Both the position numbers and the translations under genes were made by a program. Under the pieces are notes generated by a model, which searched no databases, had not been told where the DNA came from, and saw nothing but the letters and a program-made list of their open reading frames with translations. From contig OX637332.1 of the NCBI GenBank assembly GCA_951799405.1, positions 1,183,001 through 1,247,000 on the forward strand: 64,000 bases of DNA, written 5' to 3'. This document shows positions 10,901-20,809 of this stretch, in pieces. The DNA is from Agapetus fuscipes (lineage: Eukaryota; Arthropoda; Insecta; Trichoptera; Glossosomatidae). Position 1 is the first letter of the stretch; every line of letters begins with the position of its first letter.

Positions 10901-13596
10901 TTGTCTGACGACACTGGCAGATGGGCTTTCTATCACTTTATCTGTAGAGAAGGGCCTGGACCCAGCTGACAACTTATTCTCAGTCATCACTTCAATTCAG
11001 TGATATATTACCCAACAAAGGTTTCCATTCTAACCATTTGACTGTGGCATCCAAATATGACCAACTTTATGGTTCTCTCAAATCATCATTCAGCGACAAA
11101 CAGCACGGTTTCCTTCGCAATAGATCTGTTTTATCTAATCTCTTACCTTTCACTGACTATGTATTTTCTAACATGCACAGTGGATTGCAGACCGACGTTA
11201 TCTACACCGATTATGCCAAGGCTTTTGACAGAGTAAATCATAACATTCTGTTGAGCAAATTGAGTAAGCTTGGAATCCACGGTGATCTTCTAAGATGGAT
11301 AGAATCCTATATCCGTAATCGTCGTCAGGCAGTGGTAATAGGAGGCTACAAATCAAACTTTGTCACCATTCCTTCCGGTGCTCCCCAGGGATCGCATTTG
11401 GGACCCCTTTTCTTTACTTTGTATATCCACGATATTGGCGACTGTTTTCTTCATGCAGAGCATCTCTTATTTGCTAACGATATGAAGATTTTTTTGAGAA
11501 TCTCAGATTCATCTGACTGTGCAAGACTTCAATTAGACCTCGATCGGCGTTCAGAATATTGTGCTGCCAATAGACTATCCATTAATGTTAGCAAATGTCA
11601 CAAGGTCTTGTTCTCATGTAAACTTTCACCCTTAAATCATATTTATTATATTAACGATTTTCCTATCAAGTCCGTTGACCGGGTACGAGATCTGGGTGTC
11701 ATAATGGATAGCAAACTCACCTCCGTGAATCATATTGACAATGTCTTGGAGAGATCATTCAGGGTGCTCGGGTTCATTTTGCGAACTTGCAAACCCTTCA
11801 AAAAAGTTACGGTATTAAAAGTTCTCTACACAACAATGGTTCGCTCACTTCTTAAGTACATGTCCCCTGTTTGGTCCCCCTCTTATGCTGTGCATATAAA
11901 ACTTATCAAGAGAGTACAAAAAATATTTATAAAACACATAAATTATAAGTTTAACTTATCTTTTCCTGATTACAAGTCAGCCCTTGACTATCATAAGCTG
12001 GACTCTCTAGAGCAGCGTTTTTCAACCTGTGGGTCGCGACGCCCTGGGGGTCGCGGAGCCTCTGTAGGGGGGTCGCGAGAGGTCAAGAAAACTTAAGTTT
12101 TTTTATAAAACATATAATTTGTGAGACTTAAATAAAAAGTCGATAAGAGTTAAAATTATTATATTAAATTAAATATATAAAAAAAAGGGTTGGGGGGTCG
12201 CGAGATATTTTTTGATACTAGGGGGGTCGTGTCATGAAAAAGGTTGAAAAACACTGCTCTAGAGGATAGGTGTGTTGTTTGCGACATGATGTTAATCCAC
12301 GGCATTTTGCACAACAAAATTGATAACCCTGATATCTTGTGTATGTTATCCCTCAACATTCCAACTCGCAGAACCAGCCACACGGTAGACCAACTCTTTC
12401 ATCTCCCTGTGTGTCGCACTAACTATGCTCAGAGCGCGCCAATTTACCGGGTATGTGAAACTTATAACAAGTGTTTCAGTAGCATTGATATTTTTCATTT
12501 AGAGACGGCGCACTTTCGCAAAGCGGTGGGTGCTTCACTCAGGGAGAACTGATTTTCTTTATTTTTTAAATTACATCATATTCTGTTCTGAGAGCAGTAT
12601 TTTTTTCTTGTAATTAGTCACTTGTAATTAACATCTTGTAATTCTTTCCAACTTCCTAAACTTGATATCTGTGGCCATGGCCATCGGAAGAACACAATCT
12701 AGGGGGAGGCAAAACACTCACAATTTTTGTACACGTAACTTCTTATCAAAAATCTAACTTACCTGATCTACGTCGAAAAGGCGAATACTAGTTTTCTTTG
12801 TGTTTGACCGAAGATGTCTATCACGTTATCCGTAAATGTTGGGCTAATTTGCTGGTTCTATCACCTTTCCTGCCCTTTGAGATTTCCAGGGGGGAGCAAC
12901 GCCCCCCCCCCCCCCCTTCCAACGGCCATGTCTGTGGCAATATATAATTGGCCATGTTTTTTGTAATTGCTATTATTATATTTCTTATGCAACGCTGTTT
13001 GTTGTCCTATTAAAATAAAATAAAAATAAAATGTCATGAGCAGACTTGGATTTGAATTTGGATGTGAATTAAAACCTTTGAATTCACACTTAGCATTATC
13101 CAATCATATATACTGTAACTGTAACTCTGTCGCCATTCCGCTAGGGGTGGCCAAAGCCTCTGCAGAGTTGATCCTTTTCTTCCTATCCTTACATACCTCT
13201 TTCAATTAATTCATATCCATAATCTTTTTCATACATTTTCTTCATTTACACTCACTTTGTATATCCCATTCTTTCATAATCTCCTCAATCTGACCACTCT
13301 ATACTTTTCACTGCAGTCCCTTACCTCTTTTACACTTCTACATATCATTGTATTTTAATACAAATCACACCTCTCTAACTCAACACTAATAGAGATAATT
13401 TTCCACATTGTACATTTTGTCACTTCACATTTTTCAGGGCATTGAGCAGCTGAAGAAGGAAGAAGCGCGCTGGGTGCGTAAGTCTCGCTGGAAAAGCATC
13501 CAAGCGGTGTTTGGTCGCTTCTCCGTCGGCTGGTTCTCTCCCTTCACCCAGCCCTCCATCAACACCAAGATCCACAACTATCTCTACACAGTATAG
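7918..13596 (+). CDS. DHHC palmitoyltransferase, ZDHHC3/7 (GODZ) type, five coding exons
   Basis: Integral-membrane enzyme that transfers palmitate to cysteines of other proteins, in this subfamily usually at the Golgi. Coding parts: 7918-7998, 8576-8767, 9901-10122, 10643-10855 and 13438-13596 (TAG stop). All splice sites are GT-AG and all introns are phase 0, giving 288 aa (human ZDHHC3 is about 299). The first coding exon starts at an acceptor near 7868; the ATG at 7918 is in frame and precedes 'FRKEID...AWCIKDICGI'. Predicted helices lie at about 29-58, 65-85, 166-186 and 200-226. The Cys-rich domain spans about 117-165 with catalytic DHHC at 143-146 ([16 protein letters not shown]). The TTxE-like region is 'DETGIEQ' (234-240) and the C-terminal Asn is in 'HNYLY'. 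The last intron carries a LINE, a hAT MITE and an antisense BTB-exon relic. Upstream 5'UTR exons were not found. Family assignment is strong; the ortholog name is inferred. Confidence 0.95.
8178..8398 (-). repeat. Repeat A, copy 2
   Basis: Reverse-orientation copy in intron 1 of the DHHC gene, recognisable by 'ggttggtataaggcttacc', 'ccggtttcaggaaaaggcag', 'gcgaacctacatgtgcttgt' and 'tttacaacttagattatag'. A short + strand scrap of the same repeat is at about 8945-8990. Confidence 0.8.
9015..9385 (+). mobile_element. L2/CR1-type LINE C-terminal fragment
   Basis: The 120-aa frame has '[16 protein letters not shown]' followed by '[17 protein letters not shown]' and '[11 protein letters not shown]', which matches the C-terminal region after the RT domain of L2/CR1 LINEs (VxFKLC...HxxLxG...WNxLP...F+..LKTxL). 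It lies in intron 2 of the DHHC gene and is a relic. Confidence 0.6.
9504..9893 (+). repeat. SINE S1, copy 1 (tRNA-like head), with repeat A nested inside
   Basis: A tRNA-like start with A box 'tagtctagtgg' and B box 'ggtttgaatcc' is followed by a body (accggtcactaaaagtccat, cagccttacagcaactgggt) and a 3' end 'aacagcgctcaccaaataaa...' with an (ATT)n tail. The anticodon-loop equivalent reads CTTGTAA, suggesting descent from a Thr(TGT)-like tRNA. Within the body, 9750-9822 is a truncated repeat A ('tctaagctgcaaggat...'), absent from other S1 copies. This copy lacks the 5S-like head. It lies in intron 2 of the DHHC gene. Confidence 0.85.
10330..10560. repeat. Possible dispersed repeat in DHHC intron 3
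   Basis: The segment ending 'gcacagcgaaatcaaattgccgactgccat' is shared with 57285-57320 (gcgcagtgaaatcaaattgccgattgccat). No coding content is evident. Confidence 0.35.
10890..10982 (-). pseudogene. Antisense fragment similar to exon 3 of the BTB-pipsqueak gene
   Basis: The stretch aligns by eye with 52755-52850, the first ~95 bases of coding exon 3 of the - strand BTB gene, in the same genomic orientation. Shared blocks include 'agggcctgga.cc.gctgac' and 'gtctgacg'. The conceptual - strand peptide '[17 protein letters not shown]' parallels 'SSAGSRPSSTERVMENP' of the BTB protein. Similarity stops near the exon's acceptor edge. There is no surrounding BTB or pipsqueak coding sequence, so this is a relic or exon-fragment duplication within the last intron of the DHHC gene. 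Confidence 0.55.
10990..12640 (+). mobile_element. 5'-truncated Jockey/CR1-group LINE, split by a hAT MITE
   Basis: RT domain in one frame: '[20 protein letters not shown]' (motif A), '[19 protein letters not shown]' (motif B), then '[11 protein letters not shown]' where the catalytic YADD has become FAND, so the enzyme is inactive. The frame runs on to '[10 protein letters not shown]' where a 244-bp hAT MITE is inserted (12013-12256), and resumes in frame after it with '[18 protein letters not shown]' to the stop at about 12550. It lies in the last intron of the DHHC gene, on the same strand. The clade beyond the Jockey/CR1 group is not certain. Confidence 0.9.
12013..12256. mobile_element. 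hAT-type MITE with 8-bp target duplication
   Basis: Terminal inverted repeats 'cagcgtttttcaacctgtg' and '...aaaggttgaaaaacactg' bound a 244-bp non-coding element containing 'gggtcgcga' repeats. The 8-bp host sequence 'ctctagag' is perfectly duplicated at 12005-12012 and 12257-12264, the target size of the hAT superfamily. It interrupts the LINE frame, so it is younger than the LINE. Confidence 0.95.
12665..12935. repeat. Short G-run/C-run element, copy 2
   Basis: Related to 5725-5885. The ends 'ggccatggccatcggaagaa' and 'cttccaacggccatgt' are partly complementary, the left has 'ctagggggaggc', the right 'ccaggggggagcaacg' and a C-run. It sits in the 3' tail of the LINE. Confidence 0.55.
13108..13335 (-). 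mobile_element. RTE-type LINE 3' fragment (family 2)
   Basis: The - strand reads the C-terminal end of the family 2 RTE and the tail 'ggccacccctagcggaatgg' then 'cgacagagttacagttacag'. The tail of TTACAG units is shared by family 2 copies at 22403, 23338, 50128 and 56210. It lies about 100 bp upstream of the last DHHC exon. Confidence 0.8.
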
Positions 13597-13690
13597 GCAT
13601 GTGCGAGCTTGTTGTTTAATAATATATCTGTATTCTGTAAAACAAGTATCTGCCAAAGCAACATATGATACAGTATACAAGCTAAACCTC

Positions 13691-13696
13691 AATAAA
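13691..13696 (+). terminator. Poly(A) signal AATAAA for the DHHC gene
   Basis: The first AATAAA after the stop codon (95 bp downstream), within 'cctcaataaagctgaatag'. Other AATAAA or ATTAAA sites lie further down, so a longer 3'UTR is possible. Confidence 0.6.
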
Positions 13697-13699
13697 GCT

Positions 13700-16060
13700 G
13701 AATAGTTGAGACTGGTTTTGTGTTTTTTTTTGCAATTGCAGATACTTGTTGATTGGATTTTAAAAACTAAAAAATATTACTACTTTTGATGTAGCTTTGA
13801 TATGTGATAGTCACCTGAATGGTCAAGAATGTTTGTATAATTATTTTGTTTGTAAACTTTTTTTTAAATCTTTATACGGAAAACTTCATAAAAACAGTTC
13901 AAGATGTACATATACTTATATTCATTATTCTGTAAATTCAACTCTGTTTGCCTTTTCATTGGAGATGGCCAGAGCTTCATCAGAATTGCTTTCACCTAAC
14001 TGTCAACGTTCTGCATATTTAAGTTGCTAAAATGATACAGTAAAATGTATTGTTAGTAACTGTTCCATCTTGTAATGTTTTTGATGAAGCTGAAATTTTG
14101 AAACGATGCCTTTTGTCTCGAGTAAACATGGGCTGCTTATTGCTTAAAATCATTTCAATATAAAATAATTAGCTTCTTTTTAAACAACATATTTATTTTT
14201 ATAAATCTCTTCACTTTACTTTTATGAGTTAAGTTTGAAGAAATGTGAATAAATCTAGCATTATAACTTTGAAATATTTCATAAATTAATACATGTGTAA
14301 AATAACTTATTTGAGTTTTCTATAGTCTGTTTGTCATTTCGTAAAACCAAAATCTGTGTAACATTTCAGTATCTTACTTTTTAGCTTTTAATTTTCAGAA
14401 AGTGTGATCAATTTGTCTTGTTTTTATTCTCATACATTTCTGAAAAAAAAAAAAAGTTTTTTTACTGTAGAATCATTTTTAAGGACATCAACATATCTAG
14501 TTTTATTTTGTTTATTTATTTTGATTGTGTTTGTTATAATATTACATGTTTTTAAGAGCCACTTTGTGTACTGTAAATATCAGTATTTTTTTAGTCTTAC
14601 TCCTAATTAGATTTTAATATACTAAAAATTCCATAAACACAAAAAATACGCCAAAGTACATAAGTAAAACCAAAATACAGGGAGTCTCAAAAGAAACTTT
14701 AAATTATTTTTCTTGGTGCGTGAACACAAAAAATGCAAGAGGTATGTTAATCGATAGCCTGTCTCTTAGGAATATAGTTGCGGCTCTAGCTAAATCCTGG
14801 GAGAGGAGACCTTGTAAGATAATCTGGTGCTCACCTGACCATGGTCACCACCATACAGCACACAGGCACTACATACATATCACCAGGCTGGCCACTGTGC
14901 AGGTCCTTGCCTGTTAGTTTCTACTTGTTCTACATTTATTGCAGGTATTAAATCACTGCATTTGTAGACAAAAATATAAATCACAACACAATTATACGAA
15001 GTCAAAACAGTATCAACTTAGGCGAAACTTTACGCAATCATTAATAAATGGCATTTGATTACTTAAAAACATTTTATTTAACAAGATTCTAAAGAATACG
15101 ATATGTTTTCTCTTAAATTAGCTATTTGGTAAGGTCTTTCTGACAAATCGCACTTACGATGCTTGAAAACGCGTCAGACTGACTTGTATATTATAAATTT
15201 TAGTGTAATAACATGTCACGTGTAGCCAACCGGGAATCCTCGTAAGAAATGTCATGCAACAATAATATTATTTCTGATTTGTACCAAAGTGTCATAAGTA
15301 TGTTGGTACGTACCTCGGGGACAAGCTTCTTTGCTTCTACTTTCCCCGCCGGTCTGTGAAGACAGTTAAAGTGCACACGCGCAAACGTATGTACTTGTTA
15401 TGAACCCAGCTCACAGATAAGCTCTGCTTACCCATACAAACAAAAAACCGTAGGGAACAAATTCGGGATCCCTGATTTTACGAAAGATCAGTTCGTGTAA
15501 TATGTTTGGCGCTGGCGCAGAGGGAACGGGAGGAGGTCCCCCCATCCTATGTACATCACATTATATAGCGAAGACCCGAACCTTCAAAAATATAGATCGC
15601 GATATGCAGAAATTTCACACTAAACTTCAATGATTTAGAAAATATTCCAGTTCATTTCTCGGATTCCGTTTTCAATTAATGGATACTTAAAAGTTGTAGG
15701 GTTTGTGCATTGACATTGTGAAGATTCATTATAAAGTGATAAAGTAAGGGTGCAACACAAAGATTTTATCTCAAGTCAACTCGCGTAGAGAAAATTATGT
15801 TTTGTTTTTACTTTATTAATTTAGTGGATACTTATTTTTCAATTTCATACATAGGGATAATCCCCTTCATCCCCTAATGACGCATCGCTACTGGTTGCTA
15901 TCGAGCATTTTTCGGAAGCGGGCCACATTTTGTGCTTGCAAAAGTTTTACAAAAACAGTGTGTGAGGGTTGTAGCCACTGAAATTATGTGCCAAGTATAG
16001 TTCTCATTCAAAAATGGATCAATAAGAAAACCCTCACTTCAATTTAGGCGGTTGGCGCTA
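13700..16060. other. AT-rich sequence downstream of the DHHC gene
   Basis: No convincing coding region. A short block at about 15696-15790 (agggtttgtgcattgacatt, gtgaagattcatt) matches the edge of the palindromic repeat at 37330-37380. The rest may include 3'UTR. Confidence 0.45.
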
Positions 16061-16065
16061 GGCTG

Positions 16066-16175
16066 GCCACCTTACCTGTGAAAAATAATAGATTAAACTT
16101 CTCACATTCAACTCCATCGGGAAAAACGCTGTAAGAAGTTGCACTATATGTGCAGCTTGGTTGTGTTTAAATAGA
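16066..16175 (+). repeat. SINE S2, 3'-end fragment
   Basis: Shares 'ggccaccttacctgtgaaaa', 'gggaaaaacgctgtaagaag' and 'tatatgtgcagcttggttgt' with S2 copies at 22555-22835 and 28612-28730. Confidence 0.65.
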
Positions 16176-16179
16176 ATCC

Positions 16180-17002
16180 TTCTTTTTAGACTCCCTGTTC
16201 TAACAGATTATTTAATAAGTGTTTTCTCACTCTAAAAGGAATTTAATTAGAGAAATATTCTTCTTTCTGATATCCAGCTACTTATGATTTTTTTTTAAAT
16301 ACTTGTAAATGAAATTAATACTTTTGATAACGGAATATGAAAATAATCAAAGTTGCAAATACATTTTTACCACATTTAAGTTAATTTTATTTGTGAATGC
16401 TTTTTGTACAAATAAAAATCAAACTGGAATTGGAAATACACATTTTCATCAATAGTTCTTGAACTTTCCAAGTTTCTTTACAGCATAAGTGGTGAGCTCC
16501 ATGTATATCATGATAATTGTTTTATTTGTAAAATAACATACAACTTACTTGATATTGTAAACAATTCTAAACAGTTTTTTTTACATCATCCAAAATTTTG
16601 TAATTATTAACAAAACAATAGTACAATTTTTTAAGTCATCTAAAATAATATAGGATTTTTAAAAATATTTTTTGCATAATTTTAACACAGCTTTTCAAAT
16701 TTTTAAATTTAGTATTTTTTTACAAATAATAATAGCTTTAGTTAGAACATGAATTTTGTGATTATTATTGTAATTTATTGTAAATAACTTAAGATTGTTT
16801 ATATTTAAAAAATATATGTACTTACAAAAGGAACTGTAACCTAATTAGTTTCATATAAAATTGAATATTACAAAATAAATATACCAAATAAGTCATAAAG
16901 CATTTCAACAGATTTGAAAAAAAACACAAATTAAAATGGATTTTTAATATATTAATCAGATTTATGTACATCTTCTCGCTTTCAAAAGTGCGATTGATAT
17001 TC
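16180..17002. other. Very AT-rich sequence, no gene seen
   Basis: No frame longer than about 60 codons and no known repeat could be identified. Confidence 0.45.
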
Positions 17003-17005
17003 TAA

Positions 17006-17979
17006 GGGCCGGTCTCATAAACATCCGTTAGTTCAATGTCGTACCATAACCAAAATATAATACAAACGTCACGTTTTTCGTTTTATAACGATCCGTTAGT
17101 TTTATTTCCGTAAAAAGTTACCGACAGAACTAACCGACACCCGACCCATCGATTAATCGCAGATACCGGCCGGTTAGTTAAGGTTTGAGGTTAGGTCAGC
17201 TGTCAAAGCATTGTTTCTCTGTGGTGAGTTTTGCGTGTCACTGGGATTCTACGCTCTGTTCTGCTGAAGAGAATTTCTTCCGTAAGTGATAGAGAATTCA
17301 TTAAAATTGGGCTGTATTAGTCGTTTTCGTATTTGTCATAAGCAAATTTAGGTTATGTTTTGTCTCTGACAGCAAATGGGTGACGTAAGTTCATAAATGC
17401 ACTTAAAAAATCATGGAAAATAGGAGTGCATTATTGAACACTAACAGATGGTTAAAAAAGCTTTATAGGACGACCATCGGTAAGATCAACGATGTTACCA
17501 TGTTGAAAGCACCGGTTCCCATAGATCACCGAAGTTAAGCAACATTGGGCGCGGATAGTACTTGGATGGGTTACCGCTTAGGTACACCGGCATCTTGGAC
17601 CAGTCCGTAGTCCAGTGGCAACACTTCGGACTCGTAAATGGAAGGTTGTGGATTCGGATCCCGGCGGAGCACAAAAATATACCATTTATATTTCGAATGT
17701 GTTCTTCGCTGAGTTGAAAAATTCATAAACCTTTACCAAAGACCGGTCACTGAAAGGTCCATCCAACCTTACAACAACTGGGTCTTGCTTGAGAATTAGC
17801 GCTTTCTACAGCGATGACCAAGCTCGCAGAGGGCTCTTGAGGTGTGATACAAACAAAAACAGCGCTCACCAAATAAATCATCCTAATATTATTATTATTA
17901 TCAGTCCGTAAACGTCCATCCGTAAGTTAATTGTCGAGATACTTACAGATATTTGGTCTCTCGTTTATAAGACCGGCCC
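17006..17979. mobile_element. PIF/Harbinger-like MITE, copy 1, carrying SINE S1
   Basis: Terminal inverted repeats 'gggccggtctcataaacatc' and '...gtttataagaccggccc' are flanked by TAA on both sides (17003-17005, 17980-17982). The element holds no transposase. A 5S/tRNA SINE is inserted at about 17489-17904; without it the element is about 560 bp, like copies 2 and 3. The TAA target duplication and GGGCC start are typical of PIF/Harbinger. Confidence 0.85.
17489..17904 (+). repeat. SINE S1, copy 2: 5S rRNA head + tRNA-like unit
   Basis: The first ~105 bp (to about 17597) match eukaryotic 5S rRNA: 'ccatgttgaaagcaccggtt', 'gatcaccgaagttaagcaac', 'attgggcg', 'tacttggatgggttaccgc'. These cover most of the 5S molecule including the internal promoter region. 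A tRNA-like unit follows (ccgtagtccagtggcaacac; B box 'ggattcggatccc'), then the S1 body and the (ATT)n tail. The empty site in the other Harbinger copies places the insertion between 'gatca' and 'gtccg'; ATCA flanks both sides and may be a short target duplication. It is a SINE, not a functional 5S gene. Confidence 0.92.
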
Positions 17980-18526
17980 TAAAATATTTTCTACAACTGC
18001 TCCTTAATTTTTTATTCATTTATTTACATTTTTTGTATCAAATGTCAACATTTGCACATTGCGTTATTGTCATAATATTAGAATCCATTTTTTGAAAAGA
18101 GTCTGTGTTGTCTTTTTCCTCATAACAAATTTCATTTCTAGGCTGAATTTATTGCATTATTCAATTTGTTATAAAAGAAACAGAGGCAATGCAAGAAAAA
18201 CTACTAAATATTAAAGATTTTTCATGAAAAAAAATGTATTTTTCAGATCTCATTTATTTGCTCTTGATTTTTCTGAGTTGATTTTACTAATATTATCATC
18301 TCCTGCTAATTGTCTATTGTTAAGACTGTAAAATATTGATATAAGTTAATGTTAATGAATCTAAGTTATTGTGTTATAATTTGCTGCGGGGCATATTCTG
18401 TTTTTCATTTTATTTTAGCCATTTTGCTCTTAGACACTACCGATATATTGGTCATTTAAAAAAAGCCTTTTGTCGACAGCATTTAAAGTAAACAAAAGTA
18501 ATGAAATGTGTCATTTAGTAAGTCCA

Positions 18527-19030
18527 TCTAAATCTAAATCTCAGCTGCAAAGATATATATCATTTAAGATTCACATTAAACGCATTCCCACAAGCAGACA
18601 CGTATAAGTTCGCGCTAACACATCGCACGTTTAATAATAAAGAGCAATAACTCAAAAAACAACAATGTTGGGAAATCACGTTTGAAGTTCAGACAACCAG
18701 TACAACTTGTATGGGATGAAAAAGGCGGCCGATGTTTTATCTCGGTCATATTCGTCCAAATTGAACGGCTGTCGCATTCTACCTATTCTTCTCGCATTGT
18801 TCTTGCGTTTTATTACAAAATCTCGATTTTCCCAATTTTCGAGTTATTTCTCTTTATTATTAAGCGTGCGACATCTGCATGTGAACCTACAATGTAAAAA
18901 CCCAATCTCAAATGAACATAAGCCCTGCAGCTCTTGCCGACCTTCCCTGAAACAGGGGTGACATTGGCAAAGTGAACCATCTTTTACAGTATGGGTGGTC
19001 AGCCTCATACGGACCTATAAGTCAAGGAAT
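18527..19030 (+). repeat. Repeat A, copy 5, interrupted by a MITE
   Basis: The two halves (18527-18619 and 18875-19030) together form a full repeat A. The gap is the 247-bp MITE at 18624-18870. Confidence 0.85.
18624..18870. mobile_element. 247-bp MITE with 4-bp target duplication
   Basis: Terminal inverted repeats of about 31 bp: left 'cgcacgtttaataataaaga', right ending 'tctttattattaagcgtgcg'. ACAT is duplicated at 18620-18623 and 18871-18874. It contains no transposase; the + frame inside is not recognisable. A 4-bp duplication fits superfamilies such as Sola or Chapaev, but the termini do not decide this. Confidence 0.85.
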
Positions 19031-19387
19031 AATTTATATATATAGGTTGAGAAAAAAGAGAATTGAGTCATGTAGAACAAAAGTTGGTAATCAATTTAAA
19101 AAATAAGATAAACATATTGAAATACTTAGAGAAAATGACATTTTCCATGTTTATTTTCAGTTTTTTATGCTTTGAGTTACAAGCGATCTGGCAACAAATA
19201 CACAAACAGTGTTATTCATACACAGCAAATCCATAGCTCAACCGCCACCTAATGTGATTTTTCCATACCATAAAATGATGATCCGTGAATCAGATATGGA
19301 TTAAATGTGTTGTGAATAACCCTGTAAGAGTTCAACCAACCAAGGCATGGTAGGCTTTTAAATCACAGTCATCATCCAGCACTTTAA

Positions 19388-19938
19388 GGCCCGGTTTTAT
19401 AAACATCCGTTAGTTTAATGTCGTACCAAATTAACCGAAATATGATACTGACGTCACATTTTTCGTCTTTATAACGATCCGTTAGTTTAATTTCCGTAAA
19501 AGTTACCGACAGCCGACCCAGCGATTAATAGCAGATACCGGCCGGTTAGTTAAGGTTTGAGGTTAGGTCAGCTGTCAATGCATTGTTTGTTTGCGGTGAG
19601 TTTTGCGTGTCATTGGACTTCTACGCTCTGTCCTGTTGAAGAGAATTTCCTCCGACATTGATAGAGAATCCATTGAAAATGGGCTGTATTAGTCATTTTC
19701 GTATTCGCCCAAAGAAATTTTATGGTTATGTTTCGTCTCTGACAGCAAACGGGTGACGTATGTTCATAAATGCACTTAAAAAAATCATAAAAAACACGAG
19801 TGCATTATTGAAAACTAACGGATGGTTAAAAAAGCTTTATAGGACGACCATCGGTAAGATCAATTCGTAAACGTCCATCCGTTAGTTAATTCTTGAGATA
19901 CTAACAAATATTTGGTTTCTCGTTTATAACACTGGCCC
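19388..19938. mobile_element. PIF/Harbinger-like MITE, copy 2
   Basis: Same family as 17006-17979 without the SINE: starts 'ggcccggttttataaacatc', ends 'gtttataacactggccc', flanked by TTAA/TAA on both sides. 551 bp. Confidence 0.85.
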
Positions 19939-20039
19939 TTAAAGATTTTCTTCCAAACAGCATCTACAGTAAATTCCCCAAAACTAGGTATTCTCTGTCT
20001 TTTATTGTTCCCACTTCTTCTTCTTCTCCAGTTTCAATC

Positions 20040-20440
20040 CTAGGATTAGCTTGCAGCAATTTTTTTCACTCTTCTCCTCCATTCCTCCCTGTCTTGTGCG
20101 GCTCGTTTAAGGCCTGCATATGATGAGCAGCGCACGTCCACCAATAGGTCCTCCAGGTATTCTTGGCGTGGGCGTCCCCTAGAGTTGGTCCCCTCGGTCA
20201 TCCCCTCCATTATGGCATGCAAGAGACATTCTTGTCGTATTACATGGCCGATCCATCTTGCACGCCTTTCGGACAAAGTCCTGAGCAGGTGCCTTCCTCC
20301 TTCGATTCTTTGGAGAACCTCCTCATTTGTGGTGTGGTCTTCCCAGGAAATTCCTAGAAGCCTTCTATTTGACCACATCTCGAAAGCCTCTAGTTCCCAC
20401 TTACTGTGATCTATCAGCACTTTTACAAGGAGTGCCACCC
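20040..20440 (-). mobile_element. C-terminal fragment of an RTE-like LINE
   Basis: The - strand frame reads 'MWSNRRLLGISWEDHTTNEE', 'SERRARWIGHVIRQECLLHA', 'GRPRQEYLEDLLVDV' and 'REEWRRRV', the usual closing region of RTE/Proto2-type proteins, after the RT domain. No RT motif is present. Confidence 0.8.
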
Positions 20441-20603
20441 ATTACTTTCTAGAATCATAGGCACACCTCTGACATGAAGATTCTTAATTGTTGTTTATAA
20501 CTTCATGAGGGGGCCTTCTACCAATTGAAAATTATATATCAATACAGATTTGTATGAGCCAGCGGATCTTTGTAGTAAAATCTTTGAAGGGGATAATATA
20601 AAA

Positions 20604-20619
20604 TGTGTGTGTGTGTGTG
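20604..20619. repeat. (TG)8 microsatellite
   Basis: A perfect run of TG dinucleotides. Confidence 0.9.
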
Positions 20620-20694
20620 CTGAACTATTCAGTCGTTTGCTCCTGTTTGTTATTAATAATGCTAACCTGTAACCATATAATAAAATAATCATAA

Positions 20695-20805
20695 ATCTCA
20701 CCTCGATTGCAATAATTTTAAATTGTATGGAATATATAATGGCAGTCCTACAGAGTGATTTGGTTTTAATATATTTTGGGAATTTTCGCAATCGAGATGA
20801 GTTTA
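20695..20805. mobile_element. ~110-bp inverted-repeat MITE, copy 1
   Basis: The ends 'aatctcacctcgattgcaat' and 'ttttcgcaatcgagatgagt' are complementary, and the centre has 'tgtatggaatatataatggc' and 'agagtgatttgg'. A second copy is at 39712-39815 (attgcgtaaatgtatggaat ... gatttacgcagtcgagc). Confidence 0.65.
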
Positions 20806-20809
20806 ATGA

